DNA of 42,082 bases. It comes from JAGLQA01 sp023135565 (GTDB taxonomy: Bacteria > Acidobacteriota > Aminicenantia > UBA2199). Below the pieces are notes generated by a model, which worked only from the letters and a program-made list of their open reading frames with translations, was not told the origin of the DNA and did no database searches. The DNA is taken from contig DAOWCY010000042.1 of assembly GCA_030639305.1 (NCBI GenBank), forward strand, positions 1-42,082, written 5' to 3'. A program made the translations under genes and the position numbers. Below, piece by piece: positions 23,263-30,490 of this stretch. Within the stretch, counting starts at the first letter, position 1, and each line of letters opens with the position of its first letter.

Positions 23263-24345
23263 TCACTCGACCTGCACTTCTCCATCTAAAATGAGTGTGC
23301 GGCGGCTTTCGTCCGGGAAAATCACATCCAACCGGCTGCATACGATAGGATTCCCTTTGGCATAGACAATATCCAGGTGTATCACGTTTTCTTTAGAATT
23401 GAAAGCTTCCACGCCAACCTTGCCGCCTAAATGATCGCTGCGGCCATAAGCCCAATGAAATCCGGTTTTCTCATCTTCCAGCACATTGCCCGTCACCCTG
23501 GCTTTGTCATTTATACCGATGGCAAACTCGGCGATATTGCACCAACCGGGGTCTTCCTTGAATTTGCCGCGTAACTCCGCCGTGGCGTCGCTGTCACCCA
23601 ACACATCCACCACGCGGTTGTTTTTTATCACGTATACTCTCACTTCGTCGCCTATTTTCTCAGGCAGTTCGCCATTGGTGCCGCTGTCTTCGGCTTCGTT
23701 GGGGACGCAGTAAACTTCGCCGGCCGGTAGATTCGATACGGCCAGTTCAGTGCCGCCCCGTTCCGGGTGCAGGATGCCGTCGTCGGTCTGCGCCGGGCTG
23801 CCGTCTTTTATATCGAAGTAACATTTGTGCCCGCTGGAAAACTCTACCTCGGCAGCGATTGCTCTTTCAACTATTTTTTCTATAATTTTACCTTTGCGGG
23901 AGATTGAACTGTAATCAGCCGATAAGCCTGATTCTTCCATGAATTTCGCTGCGCCGGGCATAGAACCGACCCGCAGTTTGGGGATTTTTTTGGTTTTGTA
24001 GTACAGTGGGGCGGTAGCGGAAAATTCCGGCATGGCCAGCAGTATAGTAGAGTTGTTGATTACCTCGTCAAGATTCGTCTCTTGGTCCGCCATCCAACAG
24101 GACTCCGGTAGATCGGCGTTACCGCTGCCCGTGGCATTATAGGTAACCGAAGGATTGACAGTGAGGTTCCAGTTACCGGCTTTATCCGCCAGCGCCTGTC
24201 TCCACTCTTCTGCCATTTTGCGCCGTTCCCGCCATTCGTCGTTATCGGCGATCCGGCCATGGGGAAGATCGTACATGATCGTTACTATTTCGTCTTCACC
24301 GGGTTTGAAAATATCCTCGAAAAATTTGCTGAGATCAAAAGCCAT
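23263..24345 (-). CDS. Divergent M29-type aminopeptidase
   Basis: 360 residues. Shares the metal-site layout of M29 peptidases: NLPAGEVYCVP, NIAEFAIGIN, GFHWAYGRSDHLGG and HLDIVYAKG, which supply Glu, Glu, His/Tyr and His/Asp ligands. The N-terminal half differs from the M29 protein at 11604-12797, and the total length is shorter, as in the leucyl aminopeptidase (aminopeptidase T) side of the family. Probably a cytoplasmic peptidase with another specificity. It has a GGAGG-type ribosome site before the ATG at 24345 and is convergent with the TrmH gene. Confidence 0.78.
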   Translation of the reverse strand: MAFDLSKFFEDIFKPGEDEIVTIMYDLPHGRIADNDEWRERRKMAEEWRQALADKAGNWNLTVNPSVTYNATGSGNADLPESCWMADQETNLDEVINNSTILLAMPEFSATAPLYYKTKKIPKLRVGSMPGAAKFMEESGLSADYSSISRKGKIIEKIVERAIAAEVEFSSGHKCYFDIKDGSPAQTDDGILHPERGGTELAVSNLPAGEVYCVPNEAEDSGTNGELPEKIGDEVRVYVIKNNRVVDVLGDSDATAELRGKFKEDPGWCNIAEFAIGINDKARVTGNVLEDEKTGFHWAYGRSDHLGGKVGVEAFNSKENVIHLDIVYAKGNPIVCSRLDVIFPDESRRTLILDGEVQVE

Positions 24346-24398
24346 TATTTCCTCCTTTTATTACAACAGTTTTACTATTTCCTGTTTTTCTATCAATT

Positions 24399-24470
24399 TT
24401 GCCTCCGGCGGCCAAAAACCCTTTTGAAAAAGGGTTTCTGGACTTCCCAAAACTTTTCATGAGCGATACG
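24399..24470 (-). repeat. Dispersed hairpin repeat, type II copy (inverted)
   Basis: Central palindrome AAACCCTTTTGAAAAAGGGTTT with TGCCTCCGGCGGC at one end and the shared tail ACTTTTCATGAGCGATACG at the other. It is the partner of the copy at 12910-12978. Confidence 0.78.
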
Positions 24471-24553
24471 TACAGGAAAAAATTTAGCCGAATTACGTAG
24501 GCTGCACAGGGCTTTTCGCATTTTGATGGGAATTTCGGAAAAACCGGGCAGAT

Positions 24554-25375
24554 TTATTTTTCAACTTTTCCTTTTACGTTTTTGATGGAGACGGAACCGC
24601 TGCCGGCGCTTTTTATGTAGACATCTTTTGCTACGCCGTCGATATAGATGCCGCCCGAACCGTCATCAACCACTACCGAACCGCCGATTTCATATATCTT
24701 GATGTCACCGGAACTGTCCTCGACATCCACGTCACCACCGATGTTTTTTACTTTGATCTCACCGGAACTGTCGTCGACTTTGACGTTCCCTTTTACTTTT
24801 TTAACGTCTATTTCGCCGGAACCGTCGTCGATTTTCACATTTCCCGAAACCCCTTCTATATCGATCTCACCGGAACCGTCTTCGATTTCAAGGTCGCCGT
24901 TTATGTCTTCTACTTCGATAGAACCGGAGCCGTCTTCGATTTCCACATCCGCGCCGATCCCTTCAACAGCGATGGAGCCGGAACCGTCGTCGATATCTAA
25001 GCTCATATCCCGGGGCATCCTTACATCTAAGTTGACCTGCACCGATTTCCTTTTCCCGAAGATGGAAGAAAGAGATTTGACCTCGCTTACAAGTTCGGCT
25101 TTAGCGCCCTTTTTTTTCAGGGTCAGGGTGATTTTATCTTTGATGAAAAAGTCGATTTCGTCTTTGTCCAACCCTTTGATCACGATGGTGGCTTCGACTT
25201 CGATCTGCTTTAAACCCTCTTTGCCTTTAACTTTTAGATAACCTGAGCCGCATTCGATTTCCAGGGTTTTGATCCCTGCTGCCGATAGGGTCAGCTCTTT
25301 TTTCCTCTCACTGGTAATCCCCAACAGGGAAACCGCCGCGAACAACAAAATAATTACGATACTTCTAAACTTCAT
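24554..25375 (-). CDS. Secreted DUF4097-like protein with 18-residue beta repeats
   Basis: 273 residues. A signal peptide (RSIVIILLFAAVSLLGITS) leads into a beta-rich N-terminal part. From about residue 128, eight repeats of exactly 18 residues follow the pattern D-G/S-S-G-x-I-x-V-x-x-V-x-G-x-V-x-I-x. This gives a right-handed beta-helix or ladder, as in DUF4097/DUF2807 surface proteins. The alternating acidic residues could bind cations. GGAGG-type ribosome site before the ATG. The bactofilin gene is upstream on the same strand, so the two may be co-expressed. Function unknown. Confidence 0.75.
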   Translation of the reverse strand: MKFRSIVIILLFAAVSLLGITSERKKELTLSAAGIKTLEIECGSGYLKVKGKEGLKQIEVEATIVIKGLDKDEIDFFIKDKITLTLKKKGAKAELVSEVKSLSSIFGKRKSVQVNLDVRMPRDMSLDIDDGSGSIAVEGIGADVEIEDGSGSIEVEDINGDLEIEDGSGEIDIEGVSGNVKIDDGSGEIDVKKVKGNVKVDDSSGEIKVKNIGGDVDVEDSSGDIKIYEIGGSVVVDDGSGGIYIDGVAKDVYIKSAGSGSVSIKNVKGKVEK

Positions 25376-25448
25376 ATGTTACCTCCAAAATTTTAATTTT
25401 TTTTTTGCCTTATAAGTTATTAACGAAAGGGGAGGTAAAATAGTTTCA

Positions 25449-25477
25449 AAAAAAATCAAGCCCCCGGCGGGGGCGCC
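25449..25477 (-). terminator. Rho-independent terminator after the bactofilin gene
   Basis: On the minus strand a GC hairpin (GCCCCC-GCC-GGGGGC) is followed by TTGATTTTTTTTG, two bases after the bactofilin stop. Confidence 0.75.
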
Positions 25478-25478
25478 T

Positions 25479-25874
25479 TTACTTTTCTTTATTTACGTCG
25501 CCTACTAATATTGCGCCCTCTTCCACTACCAGCAGTTTCGATTTTATATTGCCGAAATACCTGCCGCTGGGCAAAAGCTCTACCTTGTGGGAAGCGGTAA
25601 TATTTCCTTTTGCCGTACCGAAAATTCTTACGGCGTTGGCTTCCATGTCGGCGTTTACACTGCCGGTCTCTCCTATGGTCAATGTGTTAGCGACCTTGAT
25701 GCTGCCTTCTACATTTCCTGAGATGGTCACATCTTCTTCGGATTTTAACTCGCCTTTAATTTTCATGGTGACACCCACCATGGACCCGCCTGTGGATGCG
25801 GAGGAATTGCTCGCTCTAACACCGCTAAAACCATCTGCCGCCTTATCTTCTTTTTTGCTTGCTTTAAAAGCCAT
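25479..25874 (-). CDS. Bactofilin (polymer-forming cytoskeletal protein)
   Basis: 131 residues. The central bactofilin domain (about 35-125) is a beta-helix with typical strands: TMKIKGELKSEEDVTISGNV, then SIKVANTLTIGETGSVNADM and GRYFGNIKSKLLVVEEGAIL. Bactofilins polymerise without nucleotides and shape the envelope or place proteins. The N-terminus is short, charged and unfolded, as usual. GAGGAG precedes the ATG at 25874. It lies between purM and the DUF4097-like gene on the same strand, with its own terminator. Confidence 0.9.
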   Translation of the reverse strand: MAFKASKKEDKAADGFSGVRASNSSASTGGSMVGVTMKIKGELKSEEDVTISGNVEGSIKVANTLTIGETGSVNADMEANAVRIFGTAKGNITASHKVELLPSGRYFGNIKSKLLVVEEGAILVGDVNKEK

Positions 25875-25948
25875 TTTTTACTCCTCGGACAATATTTTCG
25901 CTGCTCGCAATAATATATTATCATATAGAAAGAGATTTCGTCAACCGC

Positions 25949-26968
25949 TTAATTAATTTTTATTTGGGCTTTGCCTTTTTTTTCCACCACCTGGCCGATC
26001 AAATAATATTTCTCGTCAAGGGAGTTCAAAGTCTTCTCCACTTTCGACAGGTCTTCACTGTCGATGATCAATACCATACCGATACCCATATTAAATACCC
26101 GGTATCTCTCCTGCTCGCCGACTTTCCCGGCGTCGCAGAGAAAATTAAAAATTTCCGGTACAGGCCAGATTCTCTCAACCTGGACCGCTGTGTTTTCGGG
26201 CAGGGTGCGGGGAATATTATCTATAAAACCGCCGCCGGTAATATGCGCCATGCCTTTGATGAGATCACGGTTTACCAGTTCTACTGCCGGTTTCAGGTAG
26301 GAACGGTGCACTGCCAGCAGTTCTTCGCCTATGCTGCGGGGCAAACCTTCAACCAGGCTGTCTACTTTTAATTTTAACTTTTTAAAAAAGATGTGCCGCG
26401 CTAAGGAATATCCGTTAGTGTGAAGCCCGGTAGAGGGCAGCCCCACTAAAAGGTCGCCTTTTTTGATTTTTTTACCGTCAACGATTTTCTTTTTATCCAC
26501 TAAACCTACGATAAAACCGGCCAGATCATACTCGTTTTTTTTATAAAAACCGGGCATTTCGGCGGTTTCACCGCCTAAGAGGACAAAATCGTTCTCGACA
26601 CAACCTTCCAAAATACCGGACACGATGTCTGAAACAGTATCGGGTTTTACTTTCCCGGCTGCGATGTAATCCAGGAAAAACAGCGGTTTTGCTCCATATA
26701 CCAGGATATCGTTAACACAGTGATTGACTAAATCCTGGCCGACGGTGTTATGTTTCCCCATCAAAAAAGCGATCTTCAGTTTGGTGCCTACGCCGTCCGC
26801 GGAAGAAACCAGCACCGGGTGTTCCAGGTCCTGTTTGAGAGGGAAAAAACCGCTGAACTTGCCGATTTCCTTGACGCCTAAGCCTTTGACCATGGCCTTT
26901 ATTTTTTTGACTGCTTCATTTCCTTTGTCGATATCGACGCCTGCTTTTGCGTAAACGCTTTTAGCCAA
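25949..26968 (-). CDS. purM: Phosphoribosylformylglycinamidine cyclo-ligase
   Basis: 339 residues, normal length. PurM closes the imidazole ring of AIR with ATP. Seen: YAKAGVDIDKGNEAVKKIK at the N-terminus, SSADGVGTKLKIAFLMGKH, the metal/phosphate loop LLGGETAEMPGFY, and GGGFIDNIPRTLP. Translation starts at a TTG (26968) with an ideal AGGAGG six bases upstream. The start overlaps a small secreted-peptide ORF (26961-27092) by eight bases, so that ORF may couple its translation. Confidence 0.95.
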   Translation of the reverse strand: MAKSVYAKAGVDIDKGNEAVKKIKAMVKGLGVKEIGKFSGFFPLKQDLEHPVLVSSADGVGTKLKIAFLMGKHNTVGQDLVNHCVNDILVYGAKPLFFLDYIAAGKVKPDTVSDIVSGILEGCVENDFVLLGGETAEMPGFYKKNEYDLAGFIVGLVDKKKIVDGKKIKKGDLLVGLPSTGLHTNGYSLARHIFFKKLKLKVDSLVEGLPRSIGEELLAVHRSYLKPAVELVNRDLIKGMAHITGGGFIDNIPRTLPENTAVQVERIWPVPEIFNFLCDAGKVGEQERYRVFNMGIGMVLIIDSEDLSKVEKTLNSLDEKYYLIGQVVEKKGKAQIKIN

Positions 26969-27092
26969 TTTTTGCCTCCTGGCTGCAAACCCTGCTGTTT
27001 ATTTTTTTTTCTACTGCCGTTTCCTGCCCTGCCGAAACCGCGGCAAAGCCCATCAACAAAACAAAAACAGGCAGTAAAAATCTTTTTTTCAT
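26961..27092 (-). CDS. Short signal-peptide ORF (43 aa) upstream of purM
   Basis: 43 residues from an ATG with a perfect AGGAGG. KKRFLLPVFVLLMGFAAVSA is a clear signal peptide ending in AVSAG; only about 23 residues remain, with one cysteine (SRVCSQEA). Its end overlaps the purM start and carries purM's ribosome site. It is either a remnant of a longer exported protein or a coupling leader peptide. Promoter at 27114-27142. No family recognised. Confidence 0.5.
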   Translation of the reverse strand: MKKRFLLPVFVLLMGFAAVSAGQETAVEKKINSRVCSQEAKIG

Positions 27093-27113
27093 AGTTTTTC
27101 CTCCTAAAAGGTA

Positions 27114-27173
27114 ATTGTAAAGAAATTTTGAATAAAAGTCAATATTGACTTAGCGGTCATTTTATGGTATAAA
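27114..27173. promoter_or_regulatory. Back-to-back promoters sharing a palindromic -35 region
   Basis: Minus strand: TTGACT (complement of 27137-27142), 17 bases, TACAAT (complement of 27114-27119), toward the small ORF and purM. Plus strand: TTGACT (27145-27150), 17 bases, TATAAA (27168-27173), toward rplU. Both -35 boxes lie in one perfect 16-base palindrome, AAGTCAATATTGACTT (27136-27151). Confidence 0.75.
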
Positions 27174-27191
27174 CTGTAGATATTTCAATAA

Positions 27192-27216
27192 GCGGACGGC
27201 GTCCGCACCCTATGAG
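27192..27216 (-). repeat. TATAGGCTG-type hairpin module in the rplU leader
   Basis: GCGGAC-GGC-GTCCGC followed by ACCCTATGAG: an inverted hairpin module with a stem unlike the other copies but fully paired. It lies in the leader of about 125 bases before rplU. That leader also contains an AAAGTTTG/CAAACTTT hairpin at about 27257-27280 and could serve ribosomal-protein autoregulation (inference). Confidence 0.5.
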
Positions 27217-27307
27217 TGGCCTGGGAAATAAATTTACGACCAGGTTGACCAAAAAGTTTGTTTTTTAGCAAACTTTCACGGGGTATTAGTGAAAAAGGAG
27301 TAAAAGA

Positions 27308-27982
27308 ATGTTTGCAATTCTTGAAACCGGCAGTAAACAGTATAGAGTCGAAGAAGGCGATGTACTGGAAGTAGAGTTATTAGAAGAAAATAGGATATCG
27401 GAAGCAAAAAGCGTTGATTTCGACAGTGTGCTCCTGGTCGCGGATGCCAATGTACACATCGGGCAGCCTTTTGTTGAGAACGCCTATATCAAGGCGAAAG
27501 TTCTCGAAGAAATTAAAGCCCCTAAGATCATTGTTTTTAAGAAAAAATCGAAAAAACAATACAGGAAGACCCGGGGCCACAGGCAGAAACTTCTTCGTAT
27601 CCAAATAGAAAAAATCGGGATAGGCGCCGCGAAAGAGGCGGCACCGGAAGCTGAGGCGGAAATAAAACCTAAAGCCGCGGCGGAACCCAAGACTGAGCCG
27701 AAACCGAAAATCGAAGCAAAGCCGAAAGCAGAACCGAAACCGAAAACCCCGGCAAAAGAAAAAGTAGCAGCCAAACCGAAAGCCGAAGCCAAACCGAAAG
27801 CCGCGGCAAAGCCGAAAGCGGCAGCGAAAGACAAAGTAGAAAAAAAAGAAGCAAAGCCGAAAGCTAAAGCTGCACCGAAAGCCAAAGCCGCAGCAAAACC
27901 CAAAGCTGAGTCGAAACCCAAAGCCGCGGCAAAAAAGGAAGCAAAGCCGAAAAAAGAAACTAAGAAAGAGGAGACAGAGTAA
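27308..27982 (+). CDS. rplU: Ribosomal protein bL21 with long Ala/Lys/Pro tail
   Basis: 224 residues, about twice the normal 100-105. Residues 1-103 are a standard bL21 (MFAILETGSKQYRVEEGDV at the start, KKQYRKTRGHRQKLLRIQIEKI near the end). From about 110 on, a low-complexity tail of some 115 residues repeats K-P-K-A/E-A and A-A-K-P-K patterns, ending ETKKEETE. It is basic overall and presumably unfolded, extending from the 50S surface. The AAGGAG ribosome site and overlap with rpmA (TAATG) are normal. No frameshift is needed to explain the tail. Confidence 0.93.
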   Translation: MFAILETGSKQYRVEEGDVLEVELLEENRISEAKSVDFDSVLLVADANVHIGQPFVENAYIKAKVLEEIKAPKIIVFKKKSKKQYRKTRGHRQKLLRIQIEKIGIGAAKEAAPEAEAEIKPKAAAEPKTEPKPKIEAKPKAEPKPKTPAKEKVAAKPKAEAKPKAAAKPKAAAKDKVEKKEAKPKAKAAPKAKAAAKPKAESKPKAAAKKEAKPKKETKKEETE

Positions 27983-28233
27983 TGGCACATAAAAAATCAG
28001 GTGGAAGTGCAAAAAATGGTCGCGATAGTGTCTCTAAGAGATTAGGCGTAAAAAAATACGGCGGCGAGCAAATTAATGCCGGCTCGATTATCGTGAGACA
28101 GAGAGGCACTAAGTTTAAACCCGGCAAAAACGTCGGTATCGGCAAAGACGACACATTATTTGCCCTGGCCACCGGGTTTGTAAAATTTACACATAAACAA
28201 AATAGGAAATTTGTTGAGGTTCTACCGGCTTAA
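27982..28233 (+). CDS. rpmA: Ribosomal protein bL27
   Basis: 83 residues. MAHKKSGGSAKNGRDS at the N-terminus reaches the peptidyl-transferase centre; SIIVRQRGTKFKPGKNVGIG is conserved. There is no cleavable N-terminal extension of the Firmicutes type. The start overlaps the last base of the rplU stop. The 242-base gap after it (28234-28475) holds no recognised gene or strong signal. Confidence 0.96.
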   Translation: MAHKKSGGSAKNGRDSVSKRLGVKKYGGEQINAGSIIVRQRGTKFKPGKNVGIGKDDTLFALATGFVKFTHKQNRKFVEVLPA

Positions 28234-28475
28234 GCCATTATATGGCGGTATAAATCAAAATGGCCGGCTCATGCCGTCCCCACCGGCAGGTGGAATTCTA
28301 TTTCCGGCAGCGATGTTGGAGAAACTTGATTATAGTATTTTTTCGATAGGGACTTCTTTTTTTTTTCGACGGGTAGGAGCAGAGCAGTTTACAGGATTTT
28401 CGGAACAGGGATGAGTACGAGGCGGGTGGCGCCGGACGTTGGGCTGAGAAATTTTTCCCCGGGTATGGATATATA

Positions 28476-29474
28476 ATGTTTGTTGACAGCGCTGTGGTTA
28501 CTTTTATCGCCGGAAAAGGCGGAGACGGGTGTGTCAGTTTTAGAAGGGAAAAATATATCCCAAAAGGCGGACCCGACGGTGCCGGCGGCGGCAACGGCGG
28601 CAGCGTTATCCTGATCAGTAAAAAAAGCAATAACTCATTGATGGATTTTAAATATAGAAGTATCATAAAAGCGGAGAAAGGGAAACCCGGCAGCGGTAGC
28701 AACAAAATAGGGCGCCGGGGCAAAGACGAGATCGTCGTTGTCCCGCCCGGCACAGTGGTGAAAACCTATCCTGATGAGAAACCGGTATTCGATTTTAGCA
28801 AAGAAGGTATGGAATTCATCGTGGCAAAAGGTGGCAAAGGAGGCCGCGGCAACGCCTCTTTTAAATCTTCCGTCAATAGGGCGCCGAAATTTGCCCGTAG
28901 CGGGGAAGAAGGCGAGACCATCAAGGTAATCCTGGAATTAAAACTGATTGCTTTTGCCGGTTTAGTGGGTCTGCCCAATGCCGGTAAATCCACGTTGATC
29001 TCAAAAATCAGCGGGGCCAAACCTAAAATCGCCGCTTATCCTTTTACCACCCTGACACCCAACTTAGGCGTGGTGTACAAAGGTTACGACAGCTTAGTGG
29101 TGGCCGATATCCCCGGGATTATAGAGGGCGCGCATAAAGGCGAAGGCATGGGCATCGATTTTCTCAAGCATATCGAAAGGAACAGGGTTTTGATATTTTT
29201 GTTAGATGTATCCGGTTACGCGCAGCCCGGCCCGCTTAAGACATTTGAAATTCTCCGGGATGAATTAAAATCCTATAAAACCAACCTGACCCGCAAGAGG
29301 TATTTTGTAGTGGGCAATAAGATCGACCTGCTGGAAAAAAAAGACGGGGAAGTGAAGGAATTAGAAGATTATTGTGCCCGGGAGGGGATACCTTACATAG
29401 AGATATCCGCCCTTAAGGGGATTAATTTAGAAAAGTTCAAGGAACTATTGTTCGAGTTATATCATGAAGGATAG
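28476..29474 (+). CDS. obgE: GTPase Obg/CgtA
   Basis: 332 residues. The glycine-rich Obg domain (about 1-158: GKGGDGCVSFRREKYIPKGG and GAGGGNGGSV) precedes a G domain with G1 GLPNAGKST, G3 DIPGI and G4 NKID. The optional C-terminal OCT domain is absent, common in many phyla. It is a ribosome-assembly and stress GTPase, in its classic position after rplU-rpmA. nadD overlaps its end by 11 bases. Confidence 0.95.
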   Translation: MFVDSAVVTFIAGKGGDGCVSFRREKYIPKGGPDGAGGGNGGSVILISKKSNNSLMDFKYRSIIKAEKGKPGSGSNKIGRRGKDEIVVVPPGTVVKTYPDEKPVFDFSKEGMEFIVAKGGKGGRGNASFKSSVNRAPKFARSGEEGETIKVILELKLIAFAGLVGLPNAGKSTLISKISGAKPKIAAYPFTTLTPNLGVVYKGYDSLVVADIPGIIEGAHKGEGMGIDFLKHIERNRVLIFLLDVSGYAQPGPLKTFEILRDELKSYKTNLTRKRYFVVGNKIDLLEKKDGEVKELEDYCAREGIPYIEISALKGINLEKFKELLFELYHEG

Positions 29475-30114
29475 AGTCGGATTATTAGGCGGCACTTTTA
29501 ACCCGGTGCACTTAGGCCATGTAGATTTAGGCGTAAAAATACAGGCCGCTTTCAGTTTGCAGCGGGTGCTTTATATCCTGTCGGCCAGACCGCCGCACAA
29601 GGAAGGAACAGAGATTGTTCCCGCCCCCCTGCGGCTGCGCATGTTGAGCGAAGCGCTGGCGTCTCATCCGCAGCTTGTGCCCAGCGACATCGAAATGAAA
29701 CGGCACAGCTATTCCTGGACTTACCTGACCATGAACGAACTGCGCCGTATATACCCTGGGGATTCTTTTTATTTTATTTCCGGCAGTGAAGGATTTCTTA
29801 AGATAAGAACCTGGAAAAATTACAAAGAGCTGCTCGATACCCTTTCTTTTATAGTGGTGTTAAGGAAAGCCGGTCATAAAGAAAAAGTGAGTAATTTGCT
29901 GCGAGAAGAGGGCGTGGAACCTTGTTTCGATATGGAAGTTAGGGCGGAAACGCCTATGATATATATTTATACATATGAATCGGATAAGCTTTTTATCTCC
30001 TCTACCCTGATAAGGAAGCGGAGAAAGTTATCCGCGGATATAGACCTCCTGGTGCACCCGGAGGTAAAAAAAATTATCCTGGAGAATAGATTATATGAAG
30101 AGCGAGGAATTTGA
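29464..30114 (+). CDS. nadD: Nicotinate-nucleotide adenylyltransferase
   Basis: 216 residues. The nucleotidyltransferase N-terminus GGTFNPVHLGHVDLG has the H-x-G-H motif; the C-terminal ISSTLIRKR matches the I-S-S-T-x-I-R signature. It adenylates nicotinate mononucleotide in NAD synthesis. It overlaps obgE by 11 bases and rsfS by 20, so the cluster is translationally coupled. Length and motifs are normal. Confidence 0.93.
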   Translation: MKDRVGLLGGTFNPVHLGHVDLGVKIQAAFSLQRVLYILSARPPHKEGTEIVPAPLRLRMLSEALASHPQLVPSDIEMKRHSYSWTYLTMNELRRIYPGDSFYFISGSEGFLKIRTWKNYKELLDTLSFIVVLRKAGHKEKVSNLLREEGVEPCFDMEVRAETPMIYIYTYESDKLFISSTLIRKRRKLSADIDLLVHPEVKKIILENRLYEERGI

Positions 30115-30490
30115 AGCTGTAACGCAGGATTTGAAAAGCAGGAAAATCCCGGCTGCCGTTAAGTGTGCCGTAAGCGCCATGTTGGATAAAAAGGCTGAGA
30201 AAGTAGTTGTTTTAAAGTTAAAAGGCCTCAATGATATTACCGATTATATGGTGATTTGCCATGGCAATTCGGCGCGGCAGAACAGCGCTGCTGCCGGTGA
30301 GGTGCAGCGGAAATTAAGAAAGGGATTTAAGCTCAAGCCTTTCAGCGTGGAAGGTGAACGGCAGTCGGAGTGGATATTGATCGATTATATCGATTTTATA
30401 GTCCACATATTTCTACCGGAAAGCAGGGCAAAATATTCCTTAGAAAAGTTGTGGATGGATGCCAAAAGATACGATTTTTTCATTGATTAA
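30095..30490 (+). CDS. rsfS: Ribosomal silencing factor RsfS
   Basis: 131 residues. The DUF143/Iojap domain is clear: LKGLNDITDYMVICHGNSARQ, then EGERQSEWILIDYIDFIVHIF and YSLEKLW. It binds uL14 and blocks subunit joining in starvation. It overlaps nadD by 20 bases and the next gene by 32. In many genomes rlmH follows directly; here a sigma-54-type AAA+ gene and a repeat intervene. Confidence 0.93.
   Translation: MKSEEFEAVTQDLKSRKIPAAVKCAVSAMLDKKAEKVVVLKLKGLNDITDYMVICHGNSARQNSAAAGEVQRKLRKGFKLKPFSVEGERQSEWILIDYIDFIVHIFLPESRAKYSLEKLWMDAKRYDFFID

Noticed and set aside
24648..25241. 197-codon antisense frame opposite the DUF4097-like gene
   Set aside because: Repeat-driven Pro/Ser-rich mirror frame without start signals.
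27380..28012. Antisense frames of 210 and 168 codons opposite rplU
   Set aside because: Produced by the Lys/Ala-rich codons of the bL21 tail; not real genes.
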